Shown here: piece after piece, positions 44,097 through 52,925 of the stretch | How the letters are laid out: every line of letters starts with the position of its first letter | Numbering within the stretch: position 1 is the stretch's first letter | Assembly: GCA_018239675.1 (NCBI GenBank) | Contig: JAFEGX010000132.1 | Span: 1-54,484 of the forward strand | Origin: Verrucomicrobiota bacterium | GTDB taxonomy: Bacteria > Verrucomicrobiota > Verrucomicrobiia > Opitutales > Opitutaceae | DNA: 54,484 nt | Direction of reading: 5' to 3' | Translations under genes and position numbers: made by a program | Notes under the pieces: model-generated | Seen by the model: only the letters and a program-made list of their open reading frames with translations | Databases searched by the model: none | What the model was told of the DNA's origin: nothing

Positions 44097-44860
44097 AACT
44101 GTCGAACCTCCCGCGTCCCTTCGTCGTCGGCGTGGTCGTCGAGCGGGGCGAGGCGGCCTCGCGGCGGGCGGCGGCGGCGGCGTTCCGGGACGGGGCTGCG
44201 GCCGTCGAACTGAACCTCGCGTCGCTGCCGGACGACGCGCAGCCGGGCCGCGTTTTTTTCGCCCGCCTCCCGGGGCCGGTCTACACGTCGTGCCGCCGCG
44301 CGCCCTTCCTGCGCGTCTATGGCCCGCGCTTCGGCCGGGTGCCATGGCGCGGTGACGCCGAGCGGATGGCGCTGCAGCTCGCGGCGCTGACCGCGGGCTC
44401 CGCCGGGCTGGACCTCGAGGCGGACACATTTGCCGCGGCGCCCGACGAATGGACGCAAGACCGATCGGCCCTCCGTCGCCAGGCGGAGGTGGTCCGGGCG
44501 TGCCGGCGGGCGGGCCGGACCGTGATCTACTCCTGGCACCCGCCGCGCAAGCTGCGCTGGGCCGAGGCCCGCCGGGCGGTGGACGCGCTGCGGGACCGCG
44601 GGGCGGACATCGTCAAGGTCGTGGAGCGCGTGCGCGGGATCGCCGAGGCGCTGGATTCCGTGCACCTCAGCCTCCGGCTCGCGGAGCGATGCGACTTTCC
44701 TTTCATCTTCCTGCCGCTCGGTCCCGGCGCCGAGCGGGTCCGGCCGTTCATGACCGCGTTCGGCGCCTCCTATCTGCTGGCCCGTCCGCCGGTCGGCTCC
44801 AATCGCCTGCCGGCGCAGCCGCCGGTGCGGCGGGCGGTTGAACTCCTGCGTCTGGCATGA
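44090..44860 (+). CDS. Type I 3-dehydroquinate-dehydratase-like TIM-barrel protein
   Basis: This 256-residue protein looks like a type I dehydroquinase-fold enzyme. Visible elements are VELNL (acidic position), RVYGPRFGRVPWRGDAERM, LDLEADTF, the VIYSWHPPRKL histidine, and the ADIVKVV lysine expected to form the Schiff base. No other shikimate gene is nearby. It is held between a glucarate-dehydratase-like and a UxuA-like gene with overlaps of seven and four bases (ATGA), so it more likely acts on a sugar acid than in aromatic synthesis. The ATG at 44090 or the GTG at 44093 could be the start. Assignment to the family is moderate, and the reaction is unknown. Confidence 0.65.
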   Translation: MVKLSNLPRPFVVGVVVERGEAASRRAAAAAFRDGAAAVELNLASLPDDAQPGRVFFARLPGPVYTSCRRAPFLRVYGPRFGRVPWRGDAERMALQLAALTAGSAGLDLEADTFAAAPDEWTQDRSALRRQAEVVRACRRAGRTVIYSWHPPRKLRWAEARRAVDALRDRGADIVKVVERVRGIAEALDSVHLSLRLAERCDFPFIFLPLGPGAERVRPFMTAFGASYLLARPPVGSNRLPAQPPVRRAVELLRLA

Positions 44861-45837
44861 GAATCTCCGCCGTCGTCAACCCGCCGACCGACCGCAACCT
44901 GCGGCTGCTCGCGCAGCTCGGCGTGCCGGACCTGGTCTACTACAACATGCAGGGCATGCCGACCGAGCTGGCGGCGCTGCGGGCGGAGCAGGAGCGGGTG
45001 GCGCGCCAGGGCCTGCGCATCGCCGTCATCGAGGGCGGGCCGCCCATCGACCGCATCGTGCTGGGCCGGCCGGGCCGCGACGAGCAGATCGAGACTTACC
45101 AGCGGGCGATCGACGCCATGGGCCGGCTCGGCATCGGCGTCCTCTGCTACAACTTCATGCCGCAGGTGACGGACGACGCGATGGTGATCCGGACGTCGAT
45201 GCGGGTGCCCGAGCGGGGCGGGGCGCTGACCAGCGGCTTTGACCTCGCGGCCTTCGACCAGTCGCACGTGACGGCCGAGGGCCGGACAACCGACGAGGAG
45301 ATGTGGGACAACCTTGAGTATTTCCTCCGCCGCGTGGTGCCGGTGGCGGAGGCGGCGGGCGTGAGGCTGGCGATGCATCCGGACGATCCGCCGCTCTCGC
45401 CGATGTGGTCGCTGGCGCGGATCATGCGGAGCGTCGCGAACTTCGACCGGCTGTTCGCGCTCGCGCCGAGCCCGGCCAACGGGCTCACGTTCTGCCAGGG
45501 TTGCTTCGCCGAGCTGGGCGTCGACCTCGTGGCCACCATCCGCCACTTCGGTCCGCGCATCCACTTTGTGCACTGCCGCGACGTGGCGGGGCGGCTGGAG
45601 CAGTTTCATGAGACTTTCCCCGACAATGGGCCGACCGACCAGGTGAAGGTGTTCCGGGCCTACCGCGAGATCGGCTACCACGGTTTCATCCGGTCGGATC
45701 ATGTGCCGCATCTCGTGACCGACGAAGGCGAGCACGACGGCTACGGCCTGCAGGGCAACATTTACGCGATCGGTTACCTGAAGGGACTCATGGAGCCGAT
45801 TTTCGGCAAGCCGGACGCGCCGCGGGGGCCGCCATGA
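44857..45837 (+). CDS. uxuA: Mannonate dehydratase family protein (UxuA-like, short form)
   Basis: This 326-residue protein belongs to the UxuA family, which turns D-mannonate into 2-keto-3-deoxy-D-gluconate. Family blocks are YYNMQG, GIGVLCYNFMPQ, GVRLAMHPDDPPLSPMW, GLTFCQGCF, IHFVHCRDVAG and GFIRSDHVPHL; these hold the His, Cys and Asp metal ligands. It is shorter than the roughly 390-residue E. coli enzyme, but short forms are common. It overlaps both neighbours by four bases (ATGA). Galacturonate or glucuronate from pectin would be a natural source of its substrate. A uxuB-like reductase is not obvious, so it may serve a related hexonate. Confidence 0.85.
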   Translation: MRISAVVNPPTDRNLRLLAQLGVPDLVYYNMQGMPTELAALRAEQERVARQGLRIAVIEGGPPIDRIVLGRPGRDEQIETYQRAIDAMGRLGIGVLCYNFMPQVTDDAMVIRTSMRVPERGGALTSGFDLAAFDQSHVTAEGRTTDEEMWDNLEYFLRRVVPVAEAAGVRLAMHPDDPPLSPMWSLARIMRSVANFDRLFALAPSPANGLTFCQGCFAELGVDLVATIRHFGPRIHFVHCRDVAGRLEQFHETFPDNGPTDQVKVFRAYREIGYHGFIRSDHVPHLVTDEGEHDGYGLQGNIYAIGYLKGLMEPIFGKPDAPRGPP

Positions 45838-47303
45838 AGGTCCTGCTCGCCCAGTTCATTTTTGAGAGCAACACGTTCAATCCCGTGCCGGTGGAGCGGG
45901 AGTTGTTCGCGGCGCGCGGTACGTGGCTGACGGGCGAGCCGGCGGTGCGCGAGTGGTGCCGGGCGGCGGACTCGCAGCTGGCGGGCAGCCTGGCTGAGCT
46001 CGAGGGGGTGGGCGTCGCGACCCACCCGGTGTTCGTCGCCGGCTGCGGGACCCCGGCGGGCCGGCTGAGCGCGGACTGCTTCCGGGCGATTGGCGACACC
46101 CTGATCCGGGAGTTGCGCGCGGCCGGTCCCGCCGACGCGATCCTGCTCCACCTGCATGGCGCCGCGTGCGCCGCCGGGGAGGACGACGTGGAGGGCGCGC
46201 TGCTCGAGCGCGTGCGCCGCGAACTCGGCTTCACCGGCCGGCTTGTCGTCTCACTGGACCTGCATGCGAACGTCACGCGGCGCATGCTCCACCTGTCCGA
46301 CGCGATCACGGCCTATCGGACGATGCCGCACATCGATTTTCACGAGACCGGCGTGCGGGCGGCGCGGCTCGTCCTGCGGCCCGCCGGTCCCACGGTCCGG
46401 GTGATGGCCAAGGTGGCGGCGCTGATTCCCCCGACCGACACTCATCACGCCTCCGGCCGGTTCGCGGCCATCCTGGCGGAGGCCCGCCGCCTCGAGGGGC
46501 GGCCAGGCATTTTCGACGTGAGCGTGTTTCCGGTGCAGCCGTGGCTGGATGTCGCGGAGATGGGCACGAGTGTCGTGATCACGGCCGCGCGGGACGCCGG
46601 CGCCGCGGCGCTCGCGGAAGGGCTCGCCCGGCGCTGGTACGACCAGCGGACCGAGTGGCAGACCGGCCTGCGCAGCTGGGAGGACATCCTGGCCAAGCTG
46701 GAGCGGCGGGCGGACGGCGGGCCGTGGCTGCTGGTCGACTCGGCCGATGCCACCACGGCGGGCGCGGCTGGCACGAGCGCGGAGGCGATCCAGCGCCTGT
46801 GGAGCCGGCGGGAGACGCTGCCGGGGGAGGTGCTCTTGTGGGTGGTTGATCCCGCCGCCCTGCCCGCCCTGCGATCAGGGGCGGGAGCGAGGGTGGGCGT
46901 GCAACAGGTGCCAATCGCCGGCGAGCTGGTTTTTTCCGGCGAGGGCCGCTACCGGGCGCGGGGCCAGGCCTACACCGGTCAGGAGTTTTCCATGGGCGAG
47001 GCCGTCGTCGTGGCCGCCGGGCGCCTGCGGATCGTTGTGAGCGCGGCCGGCGCGCTCTGCGCCGACCCGGCCTTTTACGAGGGCGTGGGCTTGGCGCCGG
47101 ACCGGGCGTGGGCGGTGCAGGTGAAGAGCCTGATGGGCTGGCGCGCGGGCTATGCCGCCCCGGCGGAACGGGGATTGGTGTTTGACGGCCCGGGCTGCGC
47201 GTCGCTCGAATTCGCCCGCCTGCCGTTCACGGGCGAACGCCGCGAGCTTTTTCCCGTGAATCCCTCACCCGCGCAACCCCTCTCCCTATGGCAATCGACC
47301 TGA
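45834..47303 (+). CDS. M81 family metallopeptidase (MlrC-like)
   Basis: This 489-residue protein carries the M81/MlrC N-terminal domain, with LLAQFIFESNTFNPVP at the start, DAILLHLHGAACA, RLVVSLDLHANVTRRML and MPHIDFHETGVRAARL, which supply the likely zinc ligands. The C-terminal MlrC domain has ADATTAGAAGTSAEA and GEVLLWVVDPAAL. The family is named for microcystin degradation, but most members lie in catabolic operons with unknown amide or peptide substrates. Here it overlaps UxuA by four bases and the SDR gene by 16 bases, so it is surely part of the same pathway unit. A role in hydrolysing an acylated or amide-linked sugar derivative is only a guess. Confidence 0.88.
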   Translation: MKVLLAQFIFESNTFNPVPVERELFAARGTWLTGEPAVREWCRAADSQLAGSLAELEGVGVATHPVFVAGCGTPAGRLSADCFRAIGDTLIRELRAAGPADAILLHLHGAACAAGEDDVEGALLERVRRELGFTGRLVVSLDLHANVTRRMLHLSDAITAYRTMPHIDFHETGVRAARLVLRPAGPTVRVMAKVAALIPPTDTHHASGRFAAILAEARRLEGRPGIFDVSVFPVQPWLDVAEMGTSVVITAARDAGAAALAEGLARRWYDQRTEWQTGLRSWEDILAKLERRADGGPWLLVDSADATTAGAAGTSAEAIQRLWSRRETLPGEVLLWVVDPAALPALRSGAGARVGVQQVPIAGELVFSGEGRYRARGQAYTGQEFSMGEAVVVAAGRLRIVVSAAGALCADPAFYEGVGLAPDRAWAVQVKSLMGWRAGYAAPAERGLVFDGPGCASLEFARLPFTGERRELFPVNPSPAQPLSLWQST

Positions 47304-48025
47304 CCGGCAAAGTCTGCGTCATCACCGGGGCCGGCGAGGGTGTGGGTCGCGGCCTCGTGCTGGGTTTCCAGCGGCGTGGCGCCCATGCCATCGGCGGAGT
47401 GCGCAGCCTGGAGAAGTCCGCCGCGGCGATTGCGCCGTCCTGGGCGGTGAAACTCGACGTCACCAAGGCTGACGAGGTCCGCGCTGCCGTCGAGGCCATC
47501 GTCGCCCGCCACGGGCGCATCGACGTGTGGATCAACAACGCCGGGATCTATCCGCGGCAGGCGGCGGATACCCTGACGCTGGCCGACTGGCGGCGGATCC
47601 TCGACACCAACCTCGACGGCGCGTGGCGCTGCTGCGAGGCGATCATTCCGCACCTCAAGCGGCAGCAGGCGGGCGTGATTCTCAATGTCGGCAGCATCAC
47701 CCTGCGGCTCGGCATGGCGCAGCTGACCCATTACCACGCCAGCAAGGGCGGCCTCGTCGGCCTCACGCGCGGGCTCGCGCGCGACCTCGGCCAGTACAAC
47801 GTGCGGGTCAACTGCGTGCACCTCGGCGCGGTGCAGACCGAGGGCGAACTCCGCCTGTTTCCGGACCAGGCTGCGGTCCTGAAGTCGCTGGAGGAAAAAC
47901 AGGCCCTGCGCGGCCGGCTCACGCCCGAGACGGTCGAACCGGTGTTCGCCTTCCTCGCCTCGGACGAGAGCCGCGACATCTCCGGCCAGTGCCTGACGGT
48001 CGACCGGGGCTGGGCGCACGACTAG
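47288..48025 (+). CDS. Short-chain dehydrogenase/reductase
   Basis: This 245-residue classical SDR has the cofactor loop TGAGEGVGRG (13-22), the NNAG block in VWINNAGIY, and the catalytic triad in S136 (NVGSITL), Y149 and K153 (YHASK). The C terminus has FLASDESRDISGQCLTVDRGW, typical of NAD(P)-dependent sugar or sugar-acid dehydrogenases. Its start lies 16 bases inside the M81 gene, indicating coupled translation. It probably oxidises or reduces a hydroxyl of the pathway acid, for example at a keto-deoxy acid, but this cannot be read from the motifs. Confidence 0.92.
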   Translation: MAIDLTGKVCVITGAGEGVGRGLVLGFQRRGAHAIGGVRSLEKSAAAIAPSWAVKLDVTKADEVRAAVEAIVARHGRIDVWINNAGIYPRQAADTLTLADWRRILDTNLDGAWRCCEAIIPHLKRQQAGVILNVGSITLRLGMAQLTHYHASKGGLVGLTRGLARDLGQYNVRVNCVHLGAVQTEGELRLFPDQAAVLKSLEEKQALRGRLTPETVEPVFAFLASDESRDISGQCLTVDRGWAHD

Positions 48026-48055
48026 CGTCGCGGCGAAAGACCGCGGTCCTGTTTC

Positions 48056-48985
48056 ATGAACATCGTGGTACTGGATGGGGCGACCCTGAATCCCGGCGAC
48101 CTAAGCTGGGCCGGGCTGGAGGCGCTCGGCCCGTGCGTGGTGCATCCGCGCTCGGCCGGCCCCGAGATCGCGGCCCGGGCCCGTGACGCCGAGGTGGTCC
48201 TGACGAACAAGACGCCGCTCGACGCGGCCACGCTGGCGGCACTGCCGCGACTGCGCTACGTCGGGGTCTTGGCCACCGGCTTCAACGTGGTCGACGTCGC
48301 GGCCGCCCGGGCCCGGGGCGTGCCGGTGACGAATGTCCCGACCTACGGCACCAGCTCGGTGGCCCAGCACACGCTGGCGCTGCTGCTCGAGCTCACCAAC
48401 CAGGTGGGGCGACACGCGGCCAGCGTCCGGGCCGGGGGCTGGGTGCGCTGTCCCGACTTCTGCTACGCGGAGACCCCGCTGGTCGAGCTCGACGGCCTGG
48501 TCCTGGGACTGGTCGGCTCCGGCCGCATTGCCCAGGCGGTGGCGCGGCTCGGCGAGGCGCTCGGCATGCGGGTGATCTACGCCACGCGCGCGGGCGGCCG
48601 CGCCGAGCTTGAACGTGTCCTGGGCGAGGCCGACGTGGTGAGCCTGCACTGTCCCCTGACCCCGGCCACGCGCGGCCTGATCGATGCGGCGGCGCTGGGG
48701 CGGATGAAGCCGACGGCGCTGCTGCTCAACACGAGCCGCGGGCCGCTCGTCGTCGAGGCGGACCTGGCGGCGGCCCTCAACGCGGGGCGCATTGCGGGCG
48801 CCGCGGTGGACGTGCTGGCGGTCGAACCGCCCCGCGCCGACAACCCGCTGCTCACCGCGCGCCATTGCCTGGTCACGCCCCATCACGCCTGGGCCACGCA
48901 GGCGGCCCGGCGGCGCCTGATGGCGGTGGCGGTCGACAATGTCCGGGCGTTCCTCGTGGGCCACCCGCGCAACGTCGTCAACTAG
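48056..48985 (+). CDS. D-isomer-specific 2-hydroxyacid dehydrogenase
   Basis: This 309-residue enzyme has the two-domain D-2-hydroxyacid dehydrogenase layout. The cofactor loop is LGLVGSGRIAQAVA and the catalytic residues are R228 (NTSRGPL), E257 (AVEPP) and a histidine at 276 (TPHHAW). It would reduce or oxidise a 2-keto/2-hydroxy acid such as glyoxylate, hydroxypyruvate or a keto-sugar acid. It is the last gene of the plus-strand operon, 30 bases after the SDR. Its stop codon shares the palindrome CTAG with the stop of the convergent symporter gene. Confidence 0.93.
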   Translation: MNIVVLDGATLNPGDLSWAGLEALGPCVVHPRSAGPEIAARARDAEVVLTNKTPLDAATLAALPRLRYVGVLATGFNVVDVAAARARGVPVTNVPTYGTSSVAQHTLALLLELTNQVGRHAASVRAGGWVRCPDFCYAETPLVELDGLVLGLVGSGRIAQAVARLGEALGMRVIYATRAGGRAELERVLGEADVVSLHCPLTPATRGLIDAAALGRMKPTALLLNTSRGPLVVEADLAAALNAGRIAGAAVDVLAVEPPRADNPLLTARHCLVTPHHAWATQAARRRLMAVAVDNVRAFLVGHPRNVVN

Positions 48986-50502
48986 TCGGCCACCTGGGCC
49001 GTCGCGGGCGCGGGCCGCAGATAGCTCAGCGCATAGCCGGCGACGCACGAGACGCCGGTGCCGACCACGTAGTACCACAGCCAGTGGACCGTGGTGCCGT
49101 AGGTGACGGCCACGGCGGCGATAGTGCCGAGGACTGCGCCGGCGATCACGCCGAAGGAGTTGACCCGCCGCGACAGCATGCCGAGCAGGAACATGCCGAG
49201 CAGGGGCCCGGCGAACGGGCTGACGACCTTGGCGGCGATCGCGAAGATCGTCTCGTGGCCGCCCATCGCCACGGCGCCGAGCATGACGACCACCCCGAGC
49301 GCGCAGGTCACGAGCTTGGCCCGGAGCACCCCGCGACGCTCGTTCTGCACCGGGGCCCCGAAGCGGACGATGAAGTCGACATAGGTGGCCGTGCTCAGCG
49401 AATTCAGGCCGGCGGAGAGGCTCGACATCGTGCCGGCGAAGAGGCCGGCGATCACGATCGCGCCGAGATAGCCGGGCAGCCCGTGGCTGATAAAATGCGA
49501 CATCACGCGGTTCGCGTCGGTCAGCTGGGCCACCCACTCGTAGCCCGGCACGTAGAGAAAGTGGGTGTAGTAGGCGATGAGGAACACGCCGGCGGCGAAG
49601 AGCAGGGCGTTGACCGGGACGGTGAGCAGGCTCCCGAAGATCAGCGACTCGGCCATCTTCCGGGCCGAGCCGGCGGCAAGGTAGCGCTGCACCAGGACCT
49701 GGTCGCTGCCGTAGGAGCCGACGCCCTGGGCAAACGTGTTCAGCATGACGGCCCAGAATGTCATGACGTAGAGGCTGCCCGAGAAATTCACCCACTGGGT
49801 GTGCCCGTGGAGGCCGGCCACGCCGTCGAGCCATGGTGCGCCCGCGGGGGTCGGGCGGGAAGCGATGCTCCAGATCTGCGCGAAGTCCCAGCGGAACGCC
49901 TGCGCGACGCCGACCAGCACGGCGAGGAGGCCAATGAGCAGAATGAAAAACTGGATCACGTCGGTCCACAGCACCGCCTTCATGCCGCCGAGGACCGTGT
50001 AGAGCGTCGTGAGCCCGCCCATCACGAGCAGGCTGGCGATCATGGGCCAGCCCATGACCTGCGAGAGCACGATGGTGGCGGCGAAGAGGGCGACGGACAG
50101 GTGGGTCCCGCGGGTGAGGAGGAAGAGCCCCGACGCGAATGTGCGCACGACCGGGTTGAAGCGGTGCTCGAGGTACTCGTACACCGTGAAGACATTGTGC
50201 CGGGCGAGGAACGGGACGAACACGAGCGACACGAACAGGGCGGCGAAGGGGAAGGCGAGGGTACCGAGCGCGAGCTGGAGATCGCCAGTGAACACGAGCG
50301 CCGCGCAGCCGAGGTAGCTGATCGCGGTCGTGTCCGAGCTGTTGATCGAGATGGCGACCGCCCACCACGGGGCGGCGCGCTCGGCGAGGTAGTAGCCCTC
50401 GACGCTGCGCTGGCTCCGGGCGAACCAGAGGCCGACCCCGACGCTCGCCAGCACGTAGGCGACGAGAATCGCGTAGTCGAAGGGGGAGAACTGGGCCTGC
50501 AT
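48982..50502 (-). CDS. Sodium:solute symporter (SSS family)
   Basis: This 506-residue inner-membrane protein has about 13 transmembrane segments. SSS blocks include SPFDYAILVAYVLASVGVGLWFA, SVEGYYLAERAAPWWAVAIS, TVLGGMKAVLWTDVIQF and VIAGLFAGTMSSLSAGLNSLST near the sodium site. It is the last gene of a minus-strand operon with a FAH-family, SUMF1-like, aminotransferase and Gfo/Idh gene, so it probably imports the acid or sugar metabolised by these enzymes. It differs clearly from the longer symporter at 15755. Its 3' end overlaps the convergent 2-hydroxyacid dehydrogenase gene by four bases. Confidence 0.93.
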   Translation of the reverse strand: MQAQFSPFDYAILVAYVLASVGVGLWFARSQRSVEGYYLAERAAPWWAVAISINSSDTTAISYLGCAALVFTGDLQLALGTLAFPFAALFVSLVFVPFLARHNVFTVYEYLEHRFNPVVRTFASGLFLLTRGTHLSVALFAATIVLSQVMGWPMIASLLVMGGLTTLYTVLGGMKAVLWTDVIQFFILLIGLLAVLVGVAQAFRWDFAQIWSIASRPTPAGAPWLDGVAGLHGHTQWVNFSGSLYVMTFWAVMLNTFAQGVGSYGSDQVLVQRYLAAGSARKMAESLIFGSLLTVPVNALLFAAGVFLIAYYTHFLYVPGYEWVAQLTDANRVMSHFISHGLPGYLGAIVIAGLFAGTMSSLSAGLNSLSTATYVDFIVRFGAPVQNERRGVLRAKLVTCALGVVVMLGAVAMGGHETIFAIAAKVVSPFAGPLLGMFLLGMLSRRVNSFGVIAGAVLGTIAAVAVTYGTTVHWLWYYVVGTGVSCVAGYALSYLRPAPATAQVAD

Positions 50503-50539
50503 CGGGTGCCTGGGGCGGGGCGCGGCGACGACGGGCCGG

Positions 50540-51559
50540 TCACGCCTTGACCGGCAGGACCGGGGCCGGCTCGGCGCCGGGGTCCACCTTCACCCAGCGG
50601 TCGGTGAGGAAGCTCTGTTCCGCGGCCGCGACGGCGGCAATGGAACGCTGGCTGAGCGAGTAGGGCTGAATCCACGTGGTCCGGCCGAGCGCGGCGTCGA
50701 CGAAGGTGTTGATCTCCTCGTGGTACATCTGCTCGAGCACGTCGCCGACCGCGCGATGGTTCGTGTGCCGCGGGGCCTTGTCGGCGGTGGTCTGCACCGT
50801 GAGATCGCCGCTGTAGATGTCCCACGTCGCCACGCCGCCGGTCCCGAAGCAGCAGCCGCGCCGGTAGTCGACCGGGCACGACATCGTGATCGCGAGCTGG
50901 CCCACGCCGCCGCCGGAGAGCCGCATCGAGAGGCTCCAGGTGTCCTCCGTGTCACCGGGCAGGTTGCCATATTTCTCGTAGCGGCCGGCGACCTCCGTCG
51001 GGTGGCCGAAGATCGGGTTGAGCCAGTTAAGCTCGAAGGGGATCATCTCGCGCGACGGCGCGGTGTTCCGGTGGCGCGCGTAATACTCGCGGCCCTCGGT
51101 GGCATGCCAGCCGGGCATGAAGGTGGCCATGAAGAGCTGGTAGCTGAGGATCTGGCCGAGGTCGCGGCGGACGGCCTCGCCGAGCGCCTTCACGACCGGC
51201 AGGTAGCGCAGCGACGCGGACGGCGCGCTGACGAGACGCTTGGCCTGCGAGACGCGCTCGGTCTCGGCGGCGCCGTAGCACCAGATGTCGGCCTCGATGA
51301 AGTGGTGGAGGCCGCGCTCCAGCGCGAGCTTCACGTAGGCGCCCTTCGTGCCCGGCGGGGTGGAAATGACGAGGGCCTGCGGGCCCCACGCCAGGGCGTC
51401 CTCGAGGCGGGCGAAGACCTTGACGCCAAAGCGCTCCTGGGCGCGCTGGCGGCGGTCCTCGCGCTCGTCGAAGAGCGCGACGGTGAGGTCGGGACGCTGG
51501 TGGAGGTCGCGCAGGCGGCGCGTACCCATGGAACCGGATCCGAGCTGGAGGATTTTCAT
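50540..51559 (-). CDS. Gfo/Idh/MocA-type oxidoreductase lacking the EKP lysine
   Basis: This 339-residue protein starts with a normal Rossmann turn, LQLGSGSMGTRRLRDL, so NAD(P) binding is likely. At the place of the conserved catalytic-site EKP the sequence reads FIEADIWCYG (residues 88-97), so the usual lysine is absent. The C-terminal half has unusual HATEGREYYARHRNTAPSREM and SCPVDYRRGCCFG segments. Loss of EKP suggests an altered reaction or a non-enzymatic sugar-binding role. It is 11 bases after the aminotransferase gene and 37 before the symporter gene. Pairing of such proteins with class-III aminotransferases recalls amino-sugar metabolism, but this is inference. Confidence 0.82.
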   Translation of the reverse strand: MKILQLGSGSMGTRRLRDLHQRPDLTVALFDEREDRRQRAQERFGVKVFARLEDALAWGPQALVISTPPGTKGAYVKLALERGLHHFIEADIWCYGAAETERVSQAKRLVSAPSASLRYLPVVKALGEAVRRDLGQILSYQLFMATFMPGWHATEGREYYARHRNTAPSREMIPFELNWLNPIFGHPTEVAGRYEKYGNLPGDTEDTWSLSMRLSGGGVGQLAITMSCPVDYRRGCCFGTGGVATWDIYSGDLTVQTTADKAPRHTNHRAVGDVLEQMYHEEINTFVDAALGRTTWIQPYSLSQRSIAAVAAAEQSFLTDRWVKVDPGAEPAPVLPVKA

Positions 51560-51570
51560 GAGGGGTAAGT

Positions 51571-52911
51571 TCAGGTGAGGCGGGCGAAGCCGGCGTGGGC
51601 CACCGGACCGTGGAGCGCGGCGCGGACCGCGCCCAGGTCGCGGGCGCGGCGAAGGTCGGCGAACACCGCGTCCACCGCCGCGAGGTAGGCCTCCACGACG
51701 GCGCGCGTGTGGACCACCATGGGATAAAACCCGCCGTTCGCCAGGTAGCCGCGCTCCAGCATGCCCTGCGTGAAGAGCGTCATCAGTGGACGGCTGTCCT
51801 CGCCCGCATCAAACGCGAACGTGGCCAGGGCCGGCAGGCCGCCCACCTTCACCGGCAGGCCGTGCTTCGCGCCGAGCCGCTGCCAGCCGCTGCGCGTGGC
51901 CTCGCCGGCCTCGCGGATTTTGGCGACCGCATCGACCTTGGGCAGCTGCTGGAGCGTCGCCAGGGCAGCGGCAGGACCGATCGACTCGGTCCAGTAGGTG
52001 CTGCTGACAAAAGTCTGCTGGGCCGCCTCCATCACGGCGCCGCGGCCGATCACGGCGGCCATGGGAAATCCGTTCGAGATGGCCTTGGCGAACACGGCGA
52101 TGTCCGGGTTCACGCCGAGGGTCAGGTGGATGCCGCCGTGGTGGCTGCGCCAGCCGGCGGTGACCTCGTCGAAGACCAGCACCGCGCCGGTCTCGTCGGC
52201 GAGCGCGCGCACCCGCTGGAGGAAGCCGTCGCGGGGCGCGTCGTGGCGCATCGGCTCCATCACGATCGCCGCGAGCTCGCCGCGGTGCGCGGCCACGATG
52301 GCTTCGAGTTCGGCGATGCGGTTGTACCGGAACGGAAGCGCGGTACCCCGGAGCGCCGCGGGCACGCCCGCCGGGTCGAGCCCGGGCAGGAGGTGGCCGT
52401 TCAGCGCCTCGGTCTCGCCGAGGTTCGCAGCGAGGTACCAGTCGCCCCAGCCATGATAGCCGCAGAAGGCGACGAGGTCGCGCCGCGTCGCGGCGCGGGC
52501 AATCCGGATGGCGATGCTCATGGCCTCGCCGCCGGCCCGCGCATAGCGCACCTTTTCGGCCCAGGGATGCAGGGAGCAGAGCAGTTCCGCGACGGCGAGC
52601 TCATCGGGCGTGTTCAGCGTGCACATGCTGCCCTGGGCGATGCGCGCGACCACGGCGGCGTTCACGGTCGGGTCCGCGTAGCCGAGCAGGCAAGTGCCGA
52701 TGCCGCAGGACGTGAAATCGACGTAGGGCCGGCCGGCGACGTCCCACACGGTGCAGCCCTCGGCCCGCTGGTAATACGCCGGCCACTGGTCGGGAAGGTA
52801 CATCTCGGGCCGCTTGCTCAGCAGCTGCGTGCCGCCCGGGATCCGGCGCTTGGCGCGGACGTAGAGCGCCGGGCCGGATTCGACGGGCGAGGGGGAGGAC
52901 GATGAAGGCAT
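51571..52911 (-). CDS. Class III PLP aminotransferase, glutamate-1-semialdehyde-aminomutase-like
   Basis: This 446-residue PLP enzyme has the fold-type I class III layout. The YVDFTSCGIGTCLLGYADP segment is at the start of the large domain, RYARAGGEAMSIAIRIARA resembles the phosphate-binding region, and VLVFDEVTAGWR holds the PLP-contacting Asp (D248). FAKAISNGFPMAA supplies the Schiff-base lysine (K276). Its similarity is to GSA-aminomutase-like proteins, which include sugar aminotransferases as well as HemL. No heme gene is nearby and the operon is catabolic, so heme synthesis is unlikely. The substrate may be a keto-sugar or sugar-acid derivative; this is inferred from the Gfo/Idh neighbour. 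Confidence 0.9.
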   Translation of the reverse strand: MPSSSSPSPVESGPALYVRAKRRIPGGTQLLSKRPEMYLPDQWPAYYQRAEGCTVWDVAGRPYVDFTSCGIGTCLLGYADPTVNAAVVARIAQGSMCTLNTPDELAVAELLCSLHPWAEKVRYARAGGEAMSIAIRIARAATRRDLVAFCGYHGWGDWYLAANLGETEALNGHLLPGLDPAGVPAALRGTALPFRYNRIAELEAIVAAHRGELAAIVMEPMRHDAPRDGFLQRVRALADETGAVLVFDEVTAGWRSHHGGIHLTLGVNPDIAVFAKAISNGFPMAAVIGRGAVMEAAQQTFVSSTYWTESIGPAAALATLQQLPKVDAVAKIREAGEATRSGWQRLGAKHGLPVKVGGLPALATFAFDAGEDSRPLMTLFTQGMLERGYLANGGFYPMVVHTRAVVEAYLAAVDAVFADLRRARDLGAVRAALHGPVAHAGFARLT

Positions 52912-52925
52912 GGGGCGGCGGGAGG

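Noticed and set aside
51571..52911. hemL (glutamate-1-semialdehyde aminomutase) for heme synthesis
   Set aside because: The catalytic lysine fits the wider family, but operon context is sugar catabolism and no heme gene is near.
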